DNA from: Fibrisoma limi BUZ 3
GTDB lineage: Bacteria > Bacteroidota > Bacteroidia > Cytophagales > Spirosomataceae
Direction: 5' to 3'
NCBI RefSeq assembly: GCF_000296815.2
Contig: NZ_CAIT01000009.1
Location: 1,550,001-1,614,000, forward strand
DNA length: 64,000 bases
Numbering within the stretch: the stretch's first letter is position 1; the number at the start of each line of letters is the position of its first letter. The position numbers and the translations under genes were made by a program. Positions 53,959 to 62,041 of this stretch are shown piece after piece. Under the pieces are notes generated by a model. That model ran no database searches. It was given only the letters and a program-made list of their open reading frames with translations, and was not told the DNA's origin.

Positions 53959-53966
53959 TATCTTTG
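53959..53966 (+). promoter_or_regulatory. -7 box of the NTF2-like gene
   Basis: TATCTTTG is an exact TAnnTTTG match 26 bp before the ATG at 53992. No strong -33 box is seen. Confidence 0.5.
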
Positions 53967-53991
53967 CCGCACATTACTCACAACTCATTTC

Positions 53992-54399
53992 ATGACTGCT
54001 CAGGAAACCGTTACCAACTACTACGACGCTTTTAATCGCAAAGACTGGCGTACTATGCTCGATCTGGTTCATCCAAACGTTCGCCACGATAGCAACCAGG
54101 GGTCGACGCGCATGGGTAAGGAATTATTCAGCCAGTTCCTACAACACATGGACGATTGCTACGATGAGACCCTGACCGAGATCGTCGTCATGACTGAGCC
54201 GACTGGTACGCGGGTTGCCTGTGAGTTTGTCGTAAACGGGGTGTACAAGAAAACAGATGGCGATCTGCCGCCGGCTACCGGCCAAACGTACGTATTGCCG
54301 GCTGGTTCGTTTCTGGACGTATCGGATGGCTTGATTACACGCATCACGACATACTACAACCTGCCACTCTGGGAATCATTAGTGCTGGGTAAACAGTAA
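53992..54399 (+). CDS. NTF2-like/SnoaL-like protein
   Basis: 135 residues. Y-Y-D-A-F-N-R-K-D-W near the N-terminus, followed by a cone-shaped alpha+beta pattern ending with T-T-Y-Y-N-L-P-L-W, fits the nuclear transport factor 2 fold of SnoaL/ketosteroid isomerase-related proteins. The activity is unknown. A promoter box precedes it and the acetyltransferase gene follows 4 bp after its stop. Confidence 0.8.
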   Translation: MTAQETVTNYYDAFNRKDWRTMLDLVHPNVRHDSNQGSTRMGKELFSQFLQHMDDCYDETLTEIVVMTEPTGTRVACEFVVNGVYKKTDGDLPPATGQTYVLPAGSFLDVSDGLITRITTYYNLPLWESLVLGKQ

Positions 54400-54403
54400 T
54401 ACG

Positions 54404-55015
54404 TTGTCTATTGTACCAACTTCTTCCCTGACGTTCGCCCGGTTTGTTGGCTCGGCGTTTCGTACTGTTTTCGACGAGTTGGCCGCCTTGCGGATTACGG
54501 TGTTTCGCGACTTTCCGTATCTCTACGAAGGCTCCGTCGACTACGAAAAAGCGTATCTGGAAACGTACGCCCGGTCTGAACGATCGTTTCTGTTCGCGGT
54601 TTACGACGGCGACCGGATGGTTGGGGCGACTACAGCCATCCCGCTACGTGACGAAACTCCGGACGTGCAACACCCTTTTCTTCGGGCGGGCTACGATCTG
54701 GATACGATCTTCTACTTCGGCGAAAGTATTCTGCTACCGGCCTACCGCGGCCTGGGGCTTGGCCACCGATTTTTCGACGAGCGCGAGGCTCACGCCCGTC
54801 GGTTCGGTCAGTACACCATAACCTGCTTCTGCGCCGTGCAACGCCCCGACGATCATCCGCTTCGTCCGGCAGACTACCAGCCGCTCGATGCGTTCTGGAC
54901 TAAACGCGGCTACCAGCGCAACCCTGATCTGCAAAGTACATTCGCCTGGCCTGACCTCAACGAGACTGTTTCCAGCCCTAAACCTATGGTGTACTGGATG
55001 CATAAAATAGGTTAA
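54404..55015 (+). CDS. GNAT family N-acetyltransferase
   Basis: 203 residues. The acetyl-CoA binding part reads I-L-L-P-A-Y-R-G-L-G-L-G-H-R-F-F-D-E-R, a GNAT motif A. No ATG lies near the N-terminus; a TTG at 54404, 4 bp after the NTF2-like stop, is the best start and implies coupled translation. The acceptor substrate is unknown. Confidence 0.75.
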   Translation: MSIVPTSSLTFARFVGSAFRTVFDELAALRITVFRDFPYLYEGSVDYEKAYLETYARSERSFLFAVYDGDRMVGATTAIPLRDETPDVQHPFLRAGYDLDTIFYFGESILLPAYRGLGLGHRFFDEREAHARRFGQYTITCFCAVQRPDDHPLRPADYQPLDAFWTKRGYQRNPDLQSTFAWPDLNETVSSPKPMVYWMHKIG

Positions 55016-55090
55016 TGTACCATCTCCAGGGATCAAACCAACATAACCGGCTACCAGGCAGTTGTTTCAGCGAATAGAACCTGCAACGCT

Positions 55091-56233
55091 ATGGAACAAA
55101 ACGCTGGCACAGACCGGGAACTTGGTATCGGTATCATTGGTATGGGCGGCTTCGGCCTCTTTGCCGCTCAACAATTTCTTCAAACTCCTCATACCCGGCT
55201 TGTGGCTATTGCCGGCTCCAGACGGGAGGAGGCCCTGCGTACGGCCCAGCGCTTCGGCGCCGACCAGTTGGATTCCATTGAGGAACTGGTGAACCATCCG
55301 GATGTGGATGTTGTCTACATTGCTACGCCCCCGTTTCTGCATTACGAACAGGCTATGCTGGCCCTGAACGCCGGCAAACACGTCATCTGCGAAAAACCAC
55401 TGGCCCTTGACCCCGAACAGGGCCGCGAGATGATCGAGACCGCCAGGCAAAAGGGCCTGCTGATGGTGACGAACCTGATGCAGCGCTATAACCCCATGTT
55501 TGCCCGCATCAAGCACCTGATTGAGAAAAAGCTGCTGGGTGAGTTTCTGCACGGCTATTTCGAAAACTACGCGGGCGACGAAGGACTGACGCCTGACCAC
55601 TGGTTCTGGGACCGCAGCAAAAGCGGGGGCATTTTCATTGAGCACGGCGTTCACTTCTTCGACATGTTTGCAGGCTGGCTTGGCGACGGGAAGGTGGTAT
55701 CGGCTCAGGTGGTGGAACGGCCGGGAAGCAGCGCTATCGAAGATCAGGTACAGGCCACCGTTCAGTACGGTACCGAGGAAGAAGGCATCAAACTCGTCAA
55801 TTTTTACCACGGTTTTACGCAAACCGGCCGGATGGATCGGCAGGAAATGCGGCTCGTCTTTGAGCGGGGCGATGTTACGCTCTTTGAATGGGTACCAACC
55901 CGGATGATCATGCGCTGCGTAGCCGACGAAGCAACCACCAGGGCCCTGATGGATCTGTTTCCGGGCGCTCAACTGAACGTAACGGAAAACATCGGTGGCA
56001 AAGACCGGGTGATGCGCGGGCGGCACAAGGAGTTTGAAGCCTACCAGCGTATTGAGTTGCGGTTTGGCTTCGGCGAAGAGAAGCAGCACCTCTACGGCGA
56101 ACTACTGCGGCTCATGTTCCGGGATCAGGCCAGCGCAATTCATTACCCCGAAACCCACCGTATCATCACAGAAGAAAACGGATTAAACTCACTCGAAACC
56201 GCAACGGCGGCCGATCGGATGGCGCGACAGTAG
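55091..56233 (+). CDS. Gfo/Idh/MocA family oxidoreductase
   Basis: 380 residues. The N-terminal Rossmann fold has G-I-I-G-M-G-G-F-G, and C-E-K-P-L-A at about residue 100 is the family E-K-P motif; D-H-W-F-W-D-R-S and the C-terminal sheet domain follow. Members oxidise or rearrange sugars with NAD(P). It is 75 bp after the acetyltransferase gene and ends before a composite terminator. The substrate is not known. Confidence 0.88.
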   Translation: MEQNAGTDRELGIGIIGMGGFGLFAAQQFLQTPHTRLVAIAGSRREEALRTAQRFGADQLDSIEELVNHPDVDVVYIATPPFLHYEQAMLALNAGKHVICEKPLALDPEQGREMIETARQKGLLMVTNLMQRYNPMFARIKHLIEKKLLGEFLHGYFENYAGDEGLTPDHWFWDRSKSGGIFIEHGVHFFDMFAGWLGDGKVVSAQVVERPGSSAIEDQVQATVQYGTEEEGIKLVNFYHGFTQTGRMDRQEMRLVFERGDVTLFEWVPTRMIMRCVADEATTRALMDLFPGAQLNVTENIGGKDRVMRGRHKEFEAYQRIELRFGFGEEKQHLYGELLRLMFRDQASAIHYPETHRIITEENGLNSLETATAADRMARQ

Positions 56234-56240
56234 ATTGAAG

Positions 56241-56338
56241 CAGGTAGTTTGTAAAATCGATATTATAAAAAATTTTAAGAACAATAGCCGATTCCGTGTA
56301 AACTCCGACGCAGGCTATAGCAAACTACCTGTTTTTTT
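56241..56338 (+). terminator. Branched terminator after the Gfo/Idh gene
   Basis: An outer 11-bp stem (56241-56251 with 56321-56331) is followed by a run of eight T. Inside it a second stem pairs ATAGCC (56284-56289) with GGCTAT (56313-56318). The inner part contains a copy of the dispersed motif. Confidence 0.65.
56305..56318 (-). repeat. Dispersed intergenic motif, copy 3
   Basis: The minus strand reads ATAGCCTGCGTCGG, identical to 11391-11404. Both copies lie in hairpin regions after genes. Confidence 0.5.
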
Positions 56339-56377
56339 TCTGACCTTTGCGCTGTCTTATCATCCTCCGCCAGCGCT

Positions 56378-58351
56378 ATGATTACGGAATCCACGCTACT
56401 CGACAGTCCGAACGGACGCGCGTCGGGTGAGCCGGTTCAGTCGGCCATCACCTACGAAAAAATTCCTACGCACATTTACGCCGATGCGAAAGCTGCTTCC
56501 CGCGCCGTGGCGCAGGAAATTGCTGATCTGATCCGTCAGAAACAAGGTGAAGGCAAGCCCTGCATACTGGGTTTGGCTACGGGTTCATCGCCCAAAACAG
56601 TTTATGCCGAACTCGTGCGCATGCACCGCGAAGAAGGACTTAGCTTCCGCAACGTGGTGTCCTATAACCTTGACGAGTACTACCCGATGGAGCCTGACTC
56701 GCTGCAGAGTTACTGGCGCTTCATGAAGGAGCAACTCTTCGACCACGTTGACATCCCGGCAGGAAACTACCACATTCCGGATGGTACGGTTCGTCCGGAA
56801 AAAGTAGCGGAATTCTGCAAGCAGTATGAAGCCGATATCGAAGCCGCCGGTGGATTAGACTTTCAGCTACTGGGTATTGGTGGCAACGGTCACATCGGTT
56901 TCAACGAACCGGGTTCGCTCAGCAACTCGCATACCCGACTGATGATGCTCGATAATTCGACGCGGGCGGCTGCTTCCGGCGATTTTGGGGGTCTGGCCAA
57001 AACGCCCCGTAAGGCTATCACAATGGGGGTTGCCAGCATCCTGAGCGCCCGCCGGATTGTGCTGCTGGCCTGGGGCGAACGCAAAGCACCGGTCATTCGG
57101 GGCGCCGTGGAAGGTACCGTTACGGAGCAGAACCCGGCATCGTACCTGCAAACACACCCGAACGTACTGTTCGTGATCGACGAAGCCGCTGCATCCGAAC
57201 TGACCCGCATGAAAACGCCCTGGTTGGTGGATTCGGTCGTGTGGGACAACAAGATGATTAAAAAGGCCGTTACGCACCTGTCGCTGACGCTGGGCAAGCC
57301 CGTCCTGAAACTAACCGACCGCGACTACAACGATAACGGGATGAGCGACCTGCTGGCGCAATACGGCCAGTCGTACGACATCAATATCGATATTTTCAAC
57401 CAGCTTCAGCATACCATCACCGGCTGGCCGGGTGGTAAACCCAACGCCGACGATACAAATCGGCCGGAGCGGGCGCTGCCGGCACAGAAACGCTGCCTGA
57501 TCTTCAGTCCCCACCCCGACGACGACATCATTTCGATGGGTGGTACGTTCCAGCGACTGGTCGATCAGGGCCATGAGGTACACGTAGGGTATCAAACGTC
57601 CGGTAACATTGCCGTAGCCGACGACGAAGCGCTACGTTTCGCGGATTATGTGGTTGACTTCAACAACCAGTTTGGGATCAAGAGTCCCGAAGCTACCCGT
57701 ATTTTCCAGGATGCGGCAGCGTCGCTACGTAGCAAAAAGGATTCAGAAATGGATACCGCCGAGGTTCGATACGTAAAAGGGCTGATTCGGCGTGGAGAAG
57801 CGAAGTCGACTTGCCGGTTTGTCGGGATTCCGGTGGAAAACGCTCACTTCCTGAACATGCCGTTCTACGAAACGGGTACGGTAGCCAAAAAGCCGCTTGG
57901 CGAAGAGGACGTAAAGATTGTGATGGACCTGATTGAGCAGATCAAACCGCACCAGATCTACGCAGCCGGTGATCTGGCCGATCCGCACGGTACGCACAAG
58001 GTTTGTCTGGATGCAGTGATGGAGGCCGTTCGCCGGTTGAAACAGTCGAACGCGACCCCGGAAAACTTCATGAAAGACTGCTGGGTTTGGCTCTACCGCG
58101 GAGCCTGGGCCGAGTGGGATATTCACGAAATCGAGATGGCCGTACCGATGTCGCCAGACCAGGTGATGCGCAAACGCCTGGGTATCTTCAAGCACCAGTC
58201 GCAAAAAGATGGTGTAGTATATCAGGGCACCGACTCGCGTGAGTTCTGGCAACGGGCCGAAGAGCGTAACCGCACAACGGCCGGCCTGTATAATCACCTG
58301 GGCCTTGCTGAATACGAAGCCATCGAAGCCTTTGTCCGCTGGAAGTTTTAA
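56378..58351 (+). CDS. nagB: Glucosamine-6-phosphate deaminase fused to a PIG-L/LmbE-type domain
   Basis: 657 residues. The N-terminal NagB domain (about 30-285) has L-A-T-G-S-S-P, the catalytic region N-L-D-E-Y-Y-P-M and G-I-G-G-N-G-H-I-G-F-N-E-P. The C-terminal half (about 360-657) is a PIG-L deacetylase-like domain with S-P-H-P-D-D-D, a variant of HPDDE, and D-P-H-G-T-H-K. The first half converts glucosamine-6-phosphate to fructose-6-phosphate; the second may deacetylate an amino sugar, though this is inferred. The long form recurs in Bacteroidota, while classical NagB has only about 260 residues. Confidence 0.9.
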   Translation: MITESTLLDSPNGRASGEPVQSAITYEKIPTHIYADAKAASRAVAQEIADLIRQKQGEGKPCILGLATGSSPKTVYAELVRMHREEGLSFRNVVSYNLDEYYPMEPDSLQSYWRFMKEQLFDHVDIPAGNYHIPDGTVRPEKVAEFCKQYEADIEAAGGLDFQLLGIGGNGHIGFNEPGSLSNSHTRLMMLDNSTRAAASGDFGGLAKTPRKAITMGVASILSARRIVLLAWGERKAPVIRGAVEGTVTEQNPASYLQTHPNVLFVIDEAAASELTRMKTPWLVDSVVWDNKMIKKAVTHLSLTLGKPVLKLTDRDYNDNGMSDLLAQYGQSYDINIDIFNQLQHTITGWPGGKPNADDTNRPERALPAQKRCLIFSPHPDDDIISMGGTFQRLVDQGHEVHVGYQTSGNIAVADDEALRFADYVVDFNNQFGIKSPEATRIFQDAAASLRSKKDSEMDTAEVRYVKGLIRRGEAKSTCRFVGIPVENAHFLNMPFYETGTVAKKPLGEEDVKIVMDLIEQIKPHQIYAAGDLADPHGTHKVCLDAVMEAVRRLKQSNATPENFMKDCWVWLYRGAWAEWDIHEIEMAVPMSPDQVMRKRLGIFKHQSQKDGVVYQGTDSREFWQRAEERNRTTAGLYNHLGLAEYEAIEAFVRWKF

Positions 58352-58366
58352 TACTACAAGCCGAGA

Positions 58367-58420
58367 CTATAATACAAAAATTGGATAGCTTTGCAGAGTT
58401 ATCCAATTTTTGTATTATAG
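58367..58420 (+). promoter_or_regulatory. Perfect 21-bp hairpin overlapping a -7 promoter box
   Basis: The arms 58367-58387 and 58400-58420 are perfectly complementary with a 12-nt loop. TAGCTTTG at 58386-58393, an exact -7 consensus, spans the end of the left arm and the loop. It lies between nagB and the NDT/TIR-like gene and may terminate the first and control the second. Confidence 0.6.
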
Positions 58421-58447
58421 CACCTTGTTGTAAACTTCCCGTGCGGC

Positions 58448-59212
58448 ATGATAAGACAGAGTAAGCAGAAGGCCCTACGATTGTTCGCGCTTCATGAATT
58501 CATTCGTGACCATTTTACCAAGTCCGACTGGATTAAACTTGGATACCTTACCGACAATCAGGAACTGATTGAAGAACACCCGCGCCTGCTCCGTAGTCTG
58601 GACTTCAAAGACGACGACTACGAAGGCAACATTATGCAGGTGCTGTCAAAGCTCATTAGCGAAAACAACAGTAACCTGATCGAGATTGAGCGAATAATCG
58701 AGGACAAGAAGCTTCGGCTCAGCAGTCCGACGTATACCTTCGTTTCAACGGTTCATACACAGGAACCCGAGCGGGTCATCACGTTTGCCCCCGATGTATT
58801 CCGCGTGCCTGATAAACCAGTAGAAAGCAATGTTTTGTCGGTCATGATGCCGTTCGAGTCGCGGTTCATGGGTACCTACACTGCCATCCGCAATGTTTGT
58901 TCACGACTGGGTATCGAATGCCGCCGGGCCGACGACATCTGGGACAACAGCATCCTGATTCAGGACGTATTCGACCTGATTTTCACGTCCAGAGCCGTTA
59001 TCACCGATTTTACCGACCGGAATCCGAACGTATTCTACGAAACCGGAATCGCGCACACATTGGGCAAAGTCGTGATCCCGATCACGCAGGCCGTTGGCGA
59101 TATTCCGTTTGATCTGCGTCACCACCGGGCGCTGACCTACCTGCCCAATAGCGAAGGTCTGCTGAAGCTGGAAAAAGACCTGGAAAAGAAACTGGCAAAG
59201 GTGTTTTCCTGA
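58448..59212 (+). CDS. Two-domain protein: helical N-terminus plus NDT/TIR-like nucleotide-processing domain
   Basis: 254 residues. The C-terminal part (about 128-254) shows S-V-M-M-P-F-E, then I-E-C-R-R-A-D-D-I-W-D, V-I-T-D-F-T-D-R-N-P-N-V-F-Y-E-T-G and A-H-T-L-G-K-V-V-I-P-I-T. This is the pattern of nucleoside 2-deoxyribosyltransferase-like domains, related to SLOG and TIR-like NAD-processing folds; Glu198 is the likely catalytic residue. The N-terminal ~90 residues are all-helical (W-I-K-L-G-Y-L, H-P-R-L-L-R-S-L) and recall small death-like or effector-associated adaptor domains, without firm assignment. A signalling or defence role is possible. The gene stands alone. Confidence 0.6.
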   Translation: MIRQSKQKALRLFALHEFIRDHFTKSDWIKLGYLTDNQELIEEHPRLLRSLDFKDDDYEGNIMQVLSKLISENNSNLIEIERIIEDKKLRLSSPTYTFVSTVHTQEPERVITFAPDVFRVPDKPVESNVLSVMMPFESRFMGTYTAIRNVCSRLGIECRRADDIWDNSILIQDVFDLIFTSRAVITDFTDRNPNVFYETGIAHTLGKVVIPITQAVGDIPFDLRHHRALTYLPNSEGLLKLEKDLEKKLAKVFS

Positions 59213-59374
59213 GCACTCGTTCAGAGTCCCGGCAGTATCAGGCAATTATTCTTTAAAACGTAACGATTTCATTACGCTGAGTTCACAGTAGTTCGCCAGT
59301 TTTGACGAAATGATTTATTGGGATGGATGGAGATACGCTTTCAACGCTGACTCCATCCTGAAACCGTTCGTCGT

Positions 59375-60718
59375 ATGGCCTTCAAAACTGTCTTTCAGCT
59401 AGTCGCCTTTCTGATTGCTACGTTACCCGCGTTTGCCCAGACCATCGGCCAGCCGCTGAATGCGTGGCAGAACGGGCAGGTTGAGATTCATTTCATTCAC
59501 ACCGGCCGGGGGAACTGTGCGTTCTATGTAATGCCCGACGGCACTACGTTTTTGCAGGATGCGGGCGAACAGGACCCAACCGATCCCCGCACACTGTCGC
59601 TGCGTAATACGCCCCTAGTCCCCGACTACACCAAACGGCCCTACGAGTGGATTGCTGACTACATCCGCCAATACATGCCTGCTGGTCGCCAGCCCGAAAT
59701 TGACCATGCGCTGGTGACGCACTATCACGATGATCACTACGGCCACGTGTATCAGGGCGCTCCGTACGACAGCAGCGGCCGGTACTACAAGACGGGTATT
59801 ACCGGCCTAGGCTCTGAACTGCCCATACGTCATCTGATGGACCGGGGCACTACGTATCCAAGGCCGTTTGGAAAGGAGGAGTTGACGAAGCGTTTTGTAT
59901 CCGGTACGTATCCGGAAGAATACGCTACGTTGCAGAACTACTGGACGTTCGTAGAGCATCAGGTACGCCAGAATAAGCTCAAACATGAAGTGTTTGCCGT
60001 AGGGCGTGCCGATCAGATCGCCATGCTGCGTAATCCGGCGAAGTACCCTACGTTTAAAATTCAGAACTTCTACAGCAACGGCGACGTCTGGACGGGGCAG
60101 GGTGTAAAGCATATCTTCCCGGACTTTAGTAAAGAACCGGCGAACGCCCGCCGATCCGGCATGGCACTGCCCGGCGAAAATCAGGTAAGCTGCGGCTTCA
60201 AGCTGACCTACGGGCCGTTTTCGTTCTTTACCTGTACCGACATCAGTGGTATGGCCGAGCTGGGTTTACCCGACTGGTACAACGTCGAAAGCAAGATTGC
60301 CCCGTACGTCGGCCAGGTCGACGTAATTACAACGAACCACCACGCCAATACCGACGCCATGAACGTCGATTACCTACGGGCGCTGCGGCCTCGGGTTATC
60401 ATTCAGGAAGTCTGGTCGTCGGATCACCCCAGCCACGATGCGCTGCGCCGGATGACCTCGCGCTGGGTTTACCCCGAGGACCGCGACCTGTTCGCAACGA
60501 ACATGCTGGAAGCGAACAAGATCGTGATCGGCCCCGCCCTCGAACATGCGTACAAGGCCTTTGAAGGGCATATTGTGGTGCGGGTGGAGTCGGGGGGCGA
60601 ACGGTACTGGGTGTACGCCCTGAACCACCGCAGTCGGCAACGGGAAGTCATGAAGGTGTTCGGGCCCTATACACCCAAAGCGAACGTAACGGCGAATCAG
60701 ACTAGCCGCGGCCGGTAA
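59375..60718 (+). CDS. Secreted metallo-beta-lactamase-fold hydrolase
   Basis: 447 residues. A signal peptide ends near L-P-A-F-A-Q. The MBL zinc motif T-H-Y-H-D-D-H-Y-G-H is at about residue 118, with the first strand G-R-G-N-C-A-F-Y and further ligands I-T-T-N-H-H-A-N-T-D. The arrangement resembles ComEC-type or phosphodiesterase MBL proteins rather than true beta-lactamases. Export to the periplasm or outside is predicted. The substrate is unknown. Confidence 0.78.
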   Translation: MAFKTVFQLVAFLIATLPAFAQTIGQPLNAWQNGQVEIHFIHTGRGNCAFYVMPDGTTFLQDAGEQDPTDPRTLSLRNTPLVPDYTKRPYEWIADYIRQYMPAGRQPEIDHALVTHYHDDHYGHVYQGAPYDSSGRYYKTGITGLGSELPIRHLMDRGTTYPRPFGKEELTKRFVSGTYPEEYATLQNYWTFVEHQVRQNKLKHEVFAVGRADQIAMLRNPAKYPTFKIQNFYSNGDVWTGQGVKHIFPDFSKEPANARRSGMALPGENQVSCGFKLTYGPFSFFTCTDISGMAELGLPDWYNVESKIAPYVGQVDVITTNHHANTDAMNVDYLRALRPRVIIQEVWSSDHPSHDALRRMTSRWVYPEDRDLFATNMLEANKIVIGPALEHAYKAFEGHIVVRVESGGERYWVYALNHRSRQREVMKVFGPYTPKANVTANQTSRGR

Positions 60719-60788
60719 CTGGTCTGGTTGCATGACTTTTTCTTTTGCCCGAATCGTAGTAAACTTACCTTTCGATTAGAAAACGTCC

Positions 60789-61961
60789 ATGCAGACAACT
60801 ACCTCACCGGCTTCGGTCCGTTCGTCGGAATCGCTAACCAATCCCCAGCGACTGCTTTCTCTGGATGCCTTCCGTGGTCTTACCGTGGCAGGAATGATCC
60901 TGGTCAATAACGCTGGCGACTGGCAATACGTGTATGCTCCGCTCAAGCACGCAGCCTGGAACGGCTGGACGCCCACTGATCTGATCTTTCCATTCTTTCT
61001 GTTCATCGTTGGGGTATCTATTACGTTTGCATTGGCCGGCGGCCAAGAGCACACGAACGTAATCGGGAAGATTCTGAAGCGGAGTTTTACCCTGTTTATG
61101 CTTGGCCTGTTCCTGGCGTTTTTCCCCAAGTTTGACATCACAACCGTCCGCATTCCGGGCGTATTGCAGCGCATCGCCCTGGTGTATCTGGCCTGCTCAC
61201 TGATCTATCTGCGAACAACCACCCGGCAGCAAACGTGGCTTCTGGCCGCCCTGCTGGTTGGGTACTGGCTGGTAATGACCGTTGTTCCGGTACCCGGTGT
61301 TGGTTACGCCAATCTGGAACCCACAACTAATCTGGCTGCCTGGCTCGACCGGACGGTACTAACCACGGATCACCTCTACAGATCGACCAAAGTATGGGAC
61401 CCGGAAGGATTACTCAGCACCATCCCGGCCATCGGTACGGGTCTGGCGGGCGTGTTGGTCGGTACGTGGCTCCGTCGGCGTGATGTAGCTGATGCAGACA
61501 AAATAGCCTGGTTGTTTACGGTCGGTTGCCTAACTACGCTCGGGGGCTTGATCTGGGATGCGTGGTTTCCGATCAACAAAGCCCTGTGGACCAGTTCATA
61601 CGTACTGCTGGCGGCCGGTCTGGCCATGCTCGGCCTCGCCTTGTGCTACTGGCTCATCGATGCGCAACCGGCATTACGCCCAACCGCTCGCCGGATAGCG
61701 CAACCCTTCGTAGCCTTTGGCGTCAACGCCATTACCGTCTTCTTCCTATCGGGGTTGATTCCGCGCATTCTCAACATGATTCATATTCAGCAGCCCGACG
61801 GCTCAGAAATCGGAGCGAGGGAGTGGCTCTACCAGCTATTTTTTGTACCTTACTTCACTAATCTGCACAATGCCTCGCTGGCCGGTGCGCTCACATTTGT
61901 TCTGATCTGGCTGGTTATTCTGTGGATCATGTACCGGAAACATATCATCATCAAGGTCTGA
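60789..61961 (+). CDS. NagX/HGSNAT-like transmembrane acyltransferase
   Basis: 390 residues with about ten membrane segments. R-L-L-S-L-D-A-F-R-G-L-T-V-A-G-M and T-D-L-I-F-P-F-F-L-F-I-V-G-V-S are hallmarks of the DUF5009/NagX family related to human heparan-alpha-glucosaminide N-acetyltransferase. It may acetylate amino sugars across the inner membrane. This agrees with the nearby nagB fusion, but is inferred from the family. Confidence 0.82.
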   Translation: MQTTTSPASVRSSESLTNPQRLLSLDAFRGLTVAGMILVNNAGDWQYVYAPLKHAAWNGWTPTDLIFPFFLFIVGVSITFALAGGQEHTNVIGKILKRSFTLFMLGLFLAFFPKFDITTVRIPGVLQRIALVYLACSLIYLRTTTRQQTWLLAALLVGYWLVMTVVPVPGVGYANLEPTTNLAAWLDRTVLTTDHLYRSTKVWDPEGLLSTIPAIGTGLAGVLVGTWLRRRDVADADKIAWLFTVGCLTTLGGLIWDAWFPINKALWTSSYVLLAAGLAMLGLALCYWLIDAQPALRPTARRIAQPFVAFGVNAITVFFLSGLIPRILNMIHIQQPDGSEIGAREWLYQLFFVPYFTNLHNASLAGALTFVLIWLVILWIMYRKHIIIKV

Positions 61962-62041
61962 GCGACCCCAGGGCAAATCAGCCGGTTGAGTTGGTGCCGG
62001 CAAACGTAACGCCGGGGCATCAGAGCCTGACCCCAACCGTT

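Noticed and set aside
55067-56089. A 340-codon open frame on the minus strand
   Set aside because: It mirrors the Gfo/Idh oxidoreductase, which has a clear Rossmann and EKP motif; the antisense product has no recognisable family.
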